Source: Limnochordaceae bacterium
Lineage (GTDB): Bacteria; Bacillota; Limnochordia; Limnochordales; DUMU01
Assembly (NCBI GenBank): GCA_014896305.1
Contig: JADBKQ010000001.1
Span: 248,001 to 312,000 of the forward strand
Direction of reading: 5' to 3'
Length of the DNA: 64,000 nt
The notes beneath the pieces are model-generated. The model saw only the letters and a list, made by a program, of their open reading frames with translations. It did no database searches and was not told where the DNA came from. Below, one piece after another: positions 34,260 through 41,693 of this stretch; within the stretch, counting starts at the first letter, position 1; each line of letters begins with the position of its first letter. The position numbers and the translations under genes were made by a program.

Positions 34260-34903
34260 CCGGGCCGGATCTCTGGACGACGTTGTGGGGGCGGGTGGCC
34301 CTTCAGTTTGGCGGCAACTCCTGGACATGGGTGCTGAGCCGGGCGGGCGGGTTGGTCGCCTTTGCCTTGCTCTCATTCAGCTTCGGGGTGGGGTTGCTGG
34401 CACGAACCGGCTGGGCCCGGCGTCGCGGTTGGACCGGTTGGATGGTGGTGGCCCATCAGTGGAGCGCCTTGCTGGTGCTGGCATTTGCCTGGCTGCACGC
34501 GGGTGTCCTGCTAAAAGACCGGTTTGTGCCCTTTCGAATCGACCAGATCCTCCTGCCGGGCCGAGCGCCTTACGCACCGTTTTGGGTCGCCCTGGGCTCG
34601 GCCGGGATCTGGGTATTGGCTTATGTCCTGCTCACGTTTCAGCTCCGCCGTCGCTTGGGCGAGCGGTTCTGGAAGTCCGTGCATGCCTTCAACCCCCTCC
34701 TCTTCGTAGCGTTGCTCACTCATGGGCTGGTGTTGGGGCCGGATACCCATGCGTTCCTCGGGGTGGGCATCTATGCTGCCAGTTTAAGTTGGGTCCTTTT
34801 TGCGCTCGGGGTGTACGGCCGCGAACGAGCCACGTACAGGGCACAAAGGACGGCTCCCGCAGCCAGCGAACGCGCACGACGAACCGATAAGATGCCCGCT
34901 TAG
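34238..34903 (+). CDS. Ferric-reductase-like transmembrane b-type cytochrome (MsrQ/YedZ-like)
   Basis: A 221-residue membrane protein with about six helices. Paired His residues fit two b hemes: VAHQW and WLHAG in one region, SVHAFNPLL and LLTHGLVL in another, the arrangement of the ferric reductase/MsrQ superfamily. GTG 34238 with AGGGGGAT upstream overlaps the apbE end by 22 bp, so the genes are coupled. The C-terminus is an Arg/Ala-rich tail. It probably passes electrons across the membrane to or from a flavinylated partner, which is not encoded nearby. Confidence 0.85.
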   Translation: MAPDTRLTGPDLWTTLWGRVALQFGGNSWTWVLSRAGGLVAFALLSFSFGVGLLARTGWARRRGWTGWMVVAHQWSALLVLAFAWLHAGVLLKDRFVPFRIDQILLPGRAPYAPFWVALGSAGIWVLAYVLLTFQLRRRLGERFWKSVHAFNPLLFVALLTHGLVLGPDTHAFLGVGIYAASLSWVLFALGVYGRERATYRAQRTAPAASERARRTDKMPA

Positions 34904-34945
34904 TTCACAGCGACCGGGTCGAAAGCCAGTTCAACCTTCGGATCT

Positions 34946-35047
34946 ATCCCTACCTGCGCGGCCCTGACGGGGAGGGTCCGGCCTGTTTTGATTCTTCGCC
35001 GTCGGTGCTCCTTACCTTTCCAGCGTTGAGGGAGCAGAGGTCCTCGG
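34946..35047. repeat. Dispersed intergenic repeat, copy B
   Basis: About 102 bp, similar to 32297-32411 (see copy A for shared blocks). It lies between the convergent cytochrome and livM genes, and its right part overlaps the last codons of livM. On the plus strand the block GGCCCT...AGGGTCCGGCC is followed by TTTTG, so it may help end the redox transcript. Confidence 0.65.
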
Positions 35048-36064
35048 GGTAGACGCCTGGGCGGACGCCGGCCCCGGCTTCACCCACATGGAAACGTGCC
35101 GGTCCTCGCCCAGGAGGCCGCGGGGACGCCAAACCAGAATGGCCTCGAGGAGCACCCCTATGATCACCACCCGCAGGGCTGCCGCTCGTGTGGCCCAGGC
35201 TGCGGGGATGTACCCAGTCAGGAGGTCGCTGCCCGACCAGATGCCCCACACGACCAGTGCTCCCAGCAGCGCTCCCCAGTTGTTGCCACTGCCTCCTGCG
35301 ATCAACATGACCCAGACAAGAAAGGTAGCATTCATCGGCTCGAACGCGTCAGGGCTGATGAACCCTGTATAGTGGGCGTACAATGCTCCGGCCAATCCCA
35401 TGATGGACGCCCCGAACACGAGTGCTTGCAGCCGAAAGCGAAAGACGTTCTTGCCGGTGGCACTGACGACCGCCTCATCGTCCCGGATCGCCCGTAACAC
35501 CCGGCCCCAGGGGGAACGAGTTGCCGCCTGTACCAAGATAAATGCAACGGCGCAGATGGCCGCCGCCACCAGGGTGAAAAGGATCGTCTGCCCGCTGGCC
35601 GTCAGTCCCCGGAAGAACTGCGGGATGTCCCCAATGCCGTTGGCCCCGCCGGTCCAGTCGGTCTGGTTCTTGAGAAACAGGCGGAGAGTCTCCGCCAGCC
35701 CGATGGTGGCGATGGCAAGGTAGTCGCCGCGTAACCGCAGAGTGAGTAGACCCACTGGTATGGCGAGCAGAGCAGCGGCAACGCTGCCGGCCACGATACC
35801 GGCGACGGGAGGCCAACCCAGCCCGCCCCAGTGGCCCACGCCCATGCCCGCCGCGCCCCCACCCACTCCTACTCCGCCCGTTGCCAGCAAAACGCCGGCT
35901 GGCGGCGGTGTAGTCAGGATCGCGGTCGTATAGGCGCCGACTGCGAAGAAGGCCGCGATGCCGATGTTGAACAGCCCTGTCGAACCCCACTGCACATTCA
36001 GCGCGAGGGTCAGCAAGCCGTAGATCGCAACCATGGCCAGGAAGGAAACCAGGTAAAGCCCCAT
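35012..36064 (-). CDS. livM: Branched-chain amino-acid-type ABC transporter permease (LivM)
   Basis: A 350-residue polytopic permease of the LivM family. Family segments: LTLALNVQWGSTGLFNIGIAAFFAVGAYT, LRLRGDYLAIATIGLAE, TGGANGIGDIP, and the coupling region GRVLRAIRDDEAVVSATGKNVFRFRLQALVFGA. A Gly-rich insert (GGVGVGGGAAGMGVGHWGG, residues about 63-81) extends the first extracytoplasmic loop. The C-terminal 30 residues run into repeat copy B. ATG 36064 has GGAGAGG upstream. It is last gene of livG-livF-livH-livM, 41 bp after livH. Confidence 0.93.
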   Translation of the reverse strand: MGLYLVSFLAMVAIYGLLTLALNVQWGSTGLFNIGIAAFFAVGAYTTAILTTPPPAGVLLATGGVGVGGGAAGMGVGHWGGLGWPPVAGIVAGSVAAALLAIPVGLLTLRLRGDYLAIATIGLAETLRLFLKNQTDWTGGANGIGDIPQFFRGLTASGQTILFTLVAAAICAVAFILVQAATRSPWGRVLRAIRDDEAVVSATGKNVFRFRLQALVFGASIMGLAGALYAHYTGFISPDAFEPMNATFLVWVMLIAGGSGNNWGALLGALVVWGIWSGSDLLTGYIPAAWATRAAALRVVIIGVLLEAILVWRPRGLLGEDRHVSMWVKPGPASAQASTPRTSAPSTLER

Positions 36065-36105
36065 TGATCCTCTCCCTCGCCCTCACCTTACGCTTAATAG
36101 AATCG

Positions 36106-37083
36106 CTATCGCTCGCCTGGATCGACCACAGGATCGGGCTGGCCTTGCCCTCCGGGGGTTGGCTGCAGGGGACGGGGGTGGTGGCGGCGACGCGCCCACC
36201 AGGCGGAAAGGCCGCGCAGTTCACCGGTATTGGCAATTCCCTCAGGGCGGATGAGCAGCGCCAACACGATCAGCACGAAAGCGACTGCCGGTTTGTACGC
36301 CCCAGAAATGTAAGCGGTGGAGACCTCCTGGGCGATGCCCACCAGAAAGGCGGCGGCGATGGCGCCGTACACTCGACCAATTCCCCCCAGCACGGTGACG
36401 GCGAAGATGGCGAGTAGTTGATCCCAGCCCATGGTGGGCCAGATCTGGGTATCCAGCGCCAGCAAACTACCGGCCACTGCCGCCAACGCTCCCCCCAGCC
36501 CCCAGGTCCAGCGCACCACTGTACCGGCGTCGATCCCGCATACCAGTGCCAGGTCACGATTGTCAGCCATCGCCCGCAAGGCGCGTCCTGGCGTCGAACG
36601 GGTAAGGAAGAGGTGCACCAGCATGCCCAGGACGGCAACGGCCGCCAGGATCCAAAGCTGATCTGGTTTGATTCGCAGCATTTGACCGAGCAGTTGGAAG
36701 CGGAACGGGCGCTGCAGCCCCTGGCGCAGGTATTCTGTCTGCGGACCAAACAAAAACAGAATTCCGTTACGCAAGATGAGCGCCATGCCCACTGACCCGA
36801 TCAGCATCATGATCGTGCCGTGGCGTTGCAGGCGGCGGTAAAGGACCCGCTCGGAGAGCAGCCCAATACCCGCTCCCACCAGAGCACTGGCAGCAACAGC
36901 CACAGGTAATGGCAGACGGGCCGCCGTGATAAAGAAAAAGGCCAGATACGCCCCCCACGTCATCATGTCTCCATAGGAGAAGTTGGAGAAGCCGGTGATC
37001 TGGTAGGTAAGGGTGAGGCCGATGGCTGCGACGGCCAGTATTCCTCCGGCTACGATGCCATAGATGACAAGCTGCATCATCAC
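36106..37083 (-). CDS. livH: Branched-chain amino-acid-type ABC transporter permease (LivH)
   Basis: A 325-residue polytopic permease of the LivH family. Recognisable parts: GIVAGGILAVAAIGLTLTYQITGFSNFSYGDMMTWGAYLA at the N-terminus, the coupling loop STPGRALRAMADNRDLALVCGID, and VLGGIGRVYGAIAAAFLVGIAQEVS. A Pro/Gly/Gln-rich tail ends it. The ATG at 37083 follows the livF stop by 6 bp, with GGGAGG inside the end of livF, so the two are coupled. It forms the membrane channel with LivM. Confidence 0.93.
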   Translation of the reverse strand: MMMQLVIYGIVAGGILAVAAIGLTLTYQITGFSNFSYGDMMTWGAYLAFFFITAARLPLPVAVAASALVGAGIGLLSERVLYRRLQRHGTIMMLIGSVGMALILRNGILFLFGPQTEYLRQGLQRPFRFQLLGQMLRIKPDQLWILAAVAVLGMLVHLFLTRSTPGRALRAMADNRDLALVCGIDAGTVVRWTWGLGGALAAVAGSLLALDTQIWPTMGWDQLLAIFAVTVLGGIGRVYGAIAAAFLVGIAQEVSTAYISGAYKPAVAFVLIVLALLIRPEGIANTGELRGLSAWWARRRHHPRPLQPTPGGQGQPDPVVDPGER

Positions 37084-37089
37084 CCGCGT

Positions 37090-37995
37090 CTAGCCTCCCA
37101 GGAAGAGCTGGACGACGTCCTGGTTGGCCAACAGCTGTGGTCCGCTACCAGTGAACCGGTTTTGTCCGAGGCTCAGTACGTATCCGTGGTCGGCGATGGC
37201 CAGCGCGGCACGAGCATTCTGTTCCACCATGCCGACACCGACGCCGGCCTGGGCGATGCTGGCCACTTTGTCCAGGATCAAGCCAACCATAGCTGGAGAG
37301 AGGGCGGCTGTCGGCTCATCGAGCAGCAAAATGCGAGGTGACAGCATGAGCGCCCGGGCGATGGCGAGCATTTGACGTTCGCCGCCCGACAGCGTGCCGG
37401 CCCGCTGCTGCTGGCGCCGCGCCAATTCCGGGAAAAGGGCGAAGGCCCGCTCCAGGCCGGAGGTGATGGCCCTGGGTTGGGTGAATGCTCCCAGCAGTAG
37501 GTTCTCCCGCACGGACAAGCTGGGAAAGACGTTCTGGGTCTGCGGAACGTAGCCAATGCCCAGACGGACTCGGCGGAAGGTGGGCAGTGCGGTCAGATCG
37601 GTCGAGCCGTACTGGACCTGCCCCTGGCGCACCTGGACCAGGCCCATCAACGCTTTCAGCAGCGTCGATTTGCCCGCCCCGTTCGGCCCGACGATTACAC
37701 TAATCTGGCCAGGATAGACTTCCACACTTGCTCCCTGCAGGATGTCGACGCCACCGTACCCTGCCCACACGTCCCGGGCGACCAGAGGTGACCCGACGGC
37801 AGCCGCTTTGGTGGCGTCCAGCCCGGCTGCCGCTCCTGCAGTTGCGCCTGACCAGGATGTGGCCGGCATGGTGGCTGCTGCGCCGGTTGCAGCCGATGCC
37901 GCTGCGGCGGCTGGTGACGGAGTGCCCCCCTTTGTCCGGCCCTGCTCCGAGACATGGTCTTGCGTCATGTGGGCTGCCATGGAACGTGTCGCCAT
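37090..37995 (-). CDS. livF: ABC transporter ATP-binding protein (LivF)
   Basis: A 301-residue ATPase of the LivF type. Walker A is VGPNGAGKSTLLKALMG, the signature is LSGGERQMLAIARALM, Walker B ILLLDEPTAALSP; the typical LivF parts YVPQTQNVFPSLSVRENL and MVEQNARAALAIAD are present. About 75 residues rich in Ala, Thr and Gly precede the catalytic domain, absent from ordinary LivF (about 235 residues). No strong ribosome-binding site marks ATG 37995; ATG 37980 and 37968 are alternatives, but all leave most of the extension. It is 127 bp downstream of livG. Confidence 0.9.
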   Translation of the reverse strand: MATRSMAAHMTQDHVSEQGRTKGGTPSPAAAAASAATGAAATMPATSWSGATAGAAAGLDATKAAAVGSPLVARDVWAGYGGVDILQGASVEVYPGQISVIVGPNGAGKSTLLKALMGLVQVRQGQVQYGSTDLTALPTFRRVRLGIGYVPQTQNVFPSLSVRENLLLGAFTQPRAITSGLERAFALFPELARRQQQRAGTLSGGERQMLAIARALMLSPRILLLDEPTAALSPAMVGLILDKVASIAQAGVGVGMVEQNARAALAIADHGYVLSLGQNRFTGSGPQLLANQDVVQLFLGG

Positions 37996-38122
37996 CCTCT
38001 ATGGACAAGTTGAGCTCCTTCTGCCGTGGAACGAGGCGCCGCAGCCGTATTCTACCCGCCCGAACCTCACACATCTCGGGTTGCGTCTCCCACGATAAGG
38101 ATCAGGCGAACAGGCAAAAGTG

Positions 38123-39040
38123 CTACGCGGAAGCCCCGAGATAGGCCTCGAGAACCCTCGGTTCCCGCTGAACTTGTTGCGGCGTGCCTTCTGTCAGCGG
38201 GCGGCCGTTGTCCATCACGACCACCCAGTCACAGAGACGTGTAATAAGGTCCATATCGTGTTCGATCAGGACCAGGGTCCGACCCTGTTCGCGCAGGTGC
38301 ATCAGCACCGCCACGAGCCGGTGCATCAGGGTAGGGTTCACGCCCGCGCCCGGTTCATCCAGAAGAATCAGGGTGGCGTCCTGCATCAGGGCCCGTCCCA
38401 ACTCCAGCAGCTTTTTCTGCCCACCGGAAAGATGACCGGCGTATTCGTCGGCCAGTGACTCCAGCTGCAGCAAGGTCAGAATCTCATCGGCCCGGTCTGC
38501 CCAGCGTTGCTCTTCTGCCTGCACCTGGCGGCGGCGAAACCAGGCATTCCAGGGAAGCTCACCCGCCTGGTCGCCAGGCGCGAGCATCAGGTTTTCCCGG
38601 ACGGTCAGGCTGGGAATCTCCCTGGGGATCTGGAACGTACGGGCAACACCTCGGCGCACAATGGCGTGAGGCGGCAGATGGGTGATCTCTTCACCACGCA
38701 GGCGAATAACCCCACTGTCCGGTCGCAAATACCCTGTCACCAGGTTGAACACCGTGCTCTTGCCCGCTCCGTTCGGCCCGATGAGACCGGTAATCGTACC
38801 CGGCTGAACAGAAAACGACACCTTGTCTACCGCCCGAATGCCCCCGAAGCTGCGACTCACCCGCCTCAGCTCCAGCAGGGGCGGGGTGGGCGGTGAGATG
38901 AAGGCTTGTGCCGGGGCTGATCTCGGAACCGCAGTCGACAAACCTGCAGCCGTGGTGGTTGAGGCTCCGGCTCCAGCAGGGGAGGCCACAGCCGGGGCGG
39001 ATGCAGGGTGGGCAATGTCTACGCTCATGCTCGTGCTCAT
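38123..39040 (-). CDS. livG: ABC transporter ATP-binding protein (LivG)
   Basis: A 305-residue ATPase of the LivG type: Walker A IGPNGAGKSTVFNLVTG, the LivG hallmark GVARTFQIPREIPSLTVRENL, signature LSGGQKKLLELGRALM, Walker B LILLDEPGAGVNP, and LIEHDMDLI. As in LivF, an Ala/Ser/Thr/Pro-rich extension of about 55 residues precedes the domain. ATG 39040 has GAGAGGAG about 10 nt upstream. It is first gene of the leftward livGFHM operon, divergent from livK across 538 bp. Confidence 0.92.
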   Translation of the reverse strand: MSTSMSVDIAHPASAPAVASPAGAGASTTTAAGLSTAVPRSAPAQAFISPPTPPLLELRRVSRSFGGIRAVDKVSFSVQPGTITGLIGPNGAGKSTVFNLVTGYLRPDSGVIRLRGEEITHLPPHAIVRRGVARTFQIPREIPSLTVRENLMLAPGDQAGELPWNAWFRRRQVQAEEQRWADRADEILTLLQLESLADEYAGHLSGGQKKLLELGRALMQDATLILLDEPGAGVNPTLMHRLVAVLMHLREQGRTLVLIEHDMDLITRLCDWVVVMDNGRPLTEGTPQQVQREPRVLEAYLGASA

Positions 39041-39225
39041 CTAGGCTCGACTCCTCTCGTCTACTTGTACACGCACCCACTTCATGCGCTGCTGACCGGC
39101 CCCAGGTGAGCGCGCCCACGACCATTTACCCGGCGCGCGCACCGTTCAACGTATGAACTCTGAATCTTCCGGGTGCCGTTAACTCAGGAGTAGATTCGCC
39201 CTGTCACCGGCAACTCCTTTCACCC

Positions 39226-39252
39226 ATTGTATCACGGGGCCCGCCGGAACAA
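39226..39252 (-). promoter_or_regulatory. Candidate promoter of livGFHM
   Basis: On the minus strand, TTGTTC (39247-39252), a 15-nt spacer (one short of usual), and TACAAT (39226-39231) preceded by TG, an extended -10. It would give a leader of about 180 nt before livG. Confidence 0.5.
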
Positions 39253-39403
39253 GTTCCCTGCTCACGTCCTCCATCCCGCAGTCCCATTGTCTGCCACCCA
39301 ACCCTCTGGGGGGCGGGAGGTTCCGGTACACATGAGTGTGGCTGGCGGAGGGAACGGGTCGAAAAAGATGGTCGTAAGCGCTGAGTGGCAGCAGGAATTT
39401 TGT

Positions 39404-39432
39404 TTGCCGGCAGCCTATTATCGCGATAAACT
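39404..39432 (+). promoter_or_regulatory. Candidate livK promoter overlapping a 12-bp palindrome
   Basis: TTGCCG (39404-39409), a 17-nt spacer and TAAACT (39427-39432). The perfect palindrome TTATCGCGATAA at 39418-39429 overlaps the spacer and -10, so a bound regulator would block polymerase. Leader about 140 nt. Confidence 0.55.
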
Positions 39433-39578
39433 GTGTGCAAGTGTGGCTGCGCTTGCTGGTATGGCCTGTCCCAGGCAGTGGAGGAGACTGGAGGACGTGG
39501 GCCGCCGGCATGCATAGGCTGGAACACGAGCGTCAGGACGAGCAGAGCACAGGGTATAGCAGAGAGGAGTGGAGTTGA

Positions 39579-40886
39579 GTGAAAAAGAGCCGGGCAGAGA
39601 GAGCCGGTCAGGAGAACGGTGGCAGAAAGGTTCGGGCAGTTGCTCTGGCTGCGGCGGTGAGCTTGGGGGCAGCGTTAGCGTTCACAGGTTTGATGTCCGG
39701 TCCGGCAGCCGGGGTCAAGGCCGCGGGTCCGGCCGTCAAGATCGGAGCGCTGTTGCCTCTGACGGGCGGGCTTGCTCCGTTTGGGCCGGCCCTGCAGCAC
39801 GCTGCTGAATTGGCGGTGGCCCAGGTCAACGCCGAAGGCGGTCTCTGGAGTGGCCAACCGTTACAGCTGGTGATCCGGGACACCCAAACTTCGCCACAGC
39901 CAGCAATCGATTCGGCCACCAAGCTGGTGACCCTGGACCGTGTGCCGGCCGTGGTCGGACCGTTCGCCAGTGGGGAAGTGGCGGCTGTCGCCAGCGCAGT
40001 CACGATTCCGCAGGGAGTCCTGCTGATTACGCCGTCGGCCACTGCCCCGTCCATCACGAACTTGGCCGATAAGGATCTGGTATTTCGAACGACCAGCTCA
40101 GACGCGCTGCAAGGGCGGGTGATGGGTCAGGTTGCCTATGAGGCGGGTTATCGGAAGGTCGCTGTGATCTACGAAAACACCGATTACGGGCAAGGCCAGG
40201 CCCGGTACTTCGCCGGCGAGTTCGAAGCCAGGGGCGGCAAAGTGACGGCCAGCGTTCCGTTTGAGACCGGGAAGGCCTCATACCGGGGCGAACTGCAACG
40301 GGCGGCCAGCGGTTCACCACAAGCGTTACTGATCATTGCTTACCCGGATACTGGCGGAATCACCATCCTGCGGCAGGCGGTGGAAGAAGGTTTCTTCGAC
40401 AAGTTCCTGTTTACAGATGGTATGCAGACTTCGGACCTGGCGAAAGCCGTGGGGGCGTCGGTGCTGGAAGGAGCACTGGGTAGCGGCCCGCAGGCCAATC
40501 CGAATGCGCCCACACTGAAAGCGTTCCGCGCTGCCTACCAGGCGAGGTTCGGGGAACCGCCGCTGGAGCAGCCGTTCGTGGCCAGTACATATGATGCGAC
40601 ATTCCTCATCGCTTTGGCTTTGGAGCGGGCGAAGGTGGCCAAGGGGGAGAGCATCCGGGATAGCCTGCGGGCAGTGGCCAACGCTCCGGGTGAACCCATC
40701 TACCCGGGCGAGTGGGCCAAGGCGAAACAGTTGATCGACGCTGGCAAAGACATTGATTACGTTGGGGCGTCGGGTCCCGTGGAGTTCGATGCCAAAGGCG
40801 ACATCATGGTGGCGACGGTGGGGGTGTGGCGGTTCCACAACGGTGAAATCGTCACGGATCGCATCATTACGGCCCGCAGTGAGTAG
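39579..40886 (+). CDS. livK: Branched-chain amino-acid-type ABC transporter substrate-binding protein (LivK-like)
   Basis: A 435-residue Peripla_BP_6 binding protein. A twin-basic start and hydrophobic stretch (about 19-42) form a signal peptide with cleavage near VKAA (about 49); there is no lipobox. The mature protein starts AVKIGALLPLTGGLAPFGPALQHAAELAV, the family's first strand and helix, and contains VPAVVGPFASGEVAAVA, VAVIYENTDYGQGQARYF and EPPLEQPFVASTYDATFLIALALE. GTG 39579 has GAGGAG upstream. It is divergent from livGFHM and ends at a strong terminator. The ligand could be an amino acid, amide or urea; the sequence alone does not decide. Confidence 0.92.
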   Translation: MKKSRAERAGQENGGRKVRAVALAAAVSLGAALAFTGLMSGPAAGVKAAGPAVKIGALLPLTGGLAPFGPALQHAAELAVAQVNAEGGLWSGQPLQLVIRDTQTSPQPAIDSATKLVTLDRVPAVVGPFASGEVAAVASAVTIPQGVLLITPSATAPSITNLADKDLVFRTTSSDALQGRVMGQVAYEAGYRKVAVIYENTDYGQGQARYFAGEFEARGGKVTASVPFETGKASYRGELQRAASGSPQALLIIAYPDTGGITILRQAVEEGFFDKFLFTDGMQTSDLAKAVGASVLEGALGSGPQANPNAPTLKAFRAAYQARFGEPPLEQPFVASTYDATFLIALALERAKVAKGESIRDSLRAVANAPGEPIYPGEWAKAKQLIDAGKDIDYVGASGPVEFDAKGDIMVATVGVWRFHNGEIVTDRIITARSE

Positions 40887-40910
40887 AAGAGGGGGCCCGA
40901 CTTACCGATG

Positions 40911-40944
40911 GCCGGTGTGGCGTTCGCCGCACCGGCTTTTCTCT
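40911..40944 (+). terminator. Intrinsic terminator after livK
   Basis: 12-bp stem GCCGGTGTGGCG (40911-40922) with CGCCGCACCGGC (40925-40936), one G-T wobble and a 2-nt minimal loop, then TTTTCTCT. 25 bp after the livK stop. Confidence 0.88.
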
Positions 40945-41037
40945 CTGCCGACGTCGGGGAGACAGCCGGCGGGAGCGGGGTAGGGCGATTGGTAGGGGCG
41001 GGCGTTGGCGTACCGGGGTAGTAAGGGGGGAACCACA

Positions 41038-41439
41038 TTGCCTGGAGTCCAGCCAGCGATCCGGGTAAAGCGGATCTATGACCCATACGAAGAGGGCGAC
41101 GGAGAGCGAATCCTGGTCGATGGGCTGTGGCCACGAGGCATCTCCAGGGAGCAGAGCCACCTGGCTGCCTGGGCCAGGGAGCTTGCCCCCAGTGCCCAGT
41201 TGCGCCAATGGTTTGGTCATGACCCGAGCCGCTGGGATGAGTTTCGACAGCGGTACCGCCAGGAACTACAAGAGCCAGACAAACAAGCGGCTTTGCTTCG
41301 TCTGGTCCAGCTGGCCCGTTCCCGCACTGTGACACTGTTGTACGCGGCAAGAGACAAAGAGCACAACCAGGCTGTCGTTTTGCGCGAACTACTGGCGGAG
41401 CTGTGCCGGGGCGAGCCTGGACGCACCGAGCCACTATGA
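41038..41439 (+). CDS. DUF488 family protein
   Basis: A 133-residue protein of the DUF488 family, function unknown. The diagnostic N-terminal segment is IRVKRIYDPYEEGDGERILVDGLWPRGISRE, followed by WFGHDPSRWDEFRQRYRQEL and VTLLYAARDKEHNQAVVLRELL. The length is normal for the single-domain form. TTG 41038 is chosen from GGGGGG 7 nt upstream; a TTG at 41005 lies before that site. It stands alone between the livK terminator and the alpha-galactosidase. Confidence 0.85.
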   Translation: MPGVQPAIRVKRIYDPYEEGDGERILVDGLWPRGISREQSHLAAWARELAPSAQLRQWFGHDPSRWDEFRQRYRQELQEPDKQAALLRLVQLARSRTVTLLYAARDKEHNQAVVLRELLAELCRGEPGRTEPL

Positions 41440-41693
41440 CGCCCAGCTGCCGAGCTATGCCTTTCCAGTCCGCGGTTCACCGACCGTAGAGGATGGAAGG
41501 AAGCACAAGGGTCAGGGCGAATAGCTGGCTGAACCGTCCTAATCCGCCAGCCAGGCAGGAGCGATGGCCTGAGTGAACCGTCGTCCGGTGACCAGGCAAG
41601 GGGTGAGCCCGCACGCGGGTAGCGGCGTGCGATGGCCCGACCGTCGTCAGGGTGGGCTTGGGCGGCCGACAAACTTTGAGGGGGACTGCTTCT

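Larger units (their letters stand above)
39041..39578. other. Divergent regulatory region of the liv transporter
   Basis: 538 bp between livG and livK, holding the leftward promoter near 39226 and the rightward promoter near 39404. The leftward leader is about 185 nt long; it contains purine-rich segments but I could not match it to a known riboswitch. No gene is credible here. Confidence 0.5.

Noticed and set aside
41440-41693. Possible riboswitch upstream of the alpha-galactosidase (GCTGGC/GCCAGC stem, GAACCGTC occurring twice)
   Set aside because: Several short stems are present but they match no known riboswitch core that I could recognise, and GC-rich DNA gives such stems by chance.
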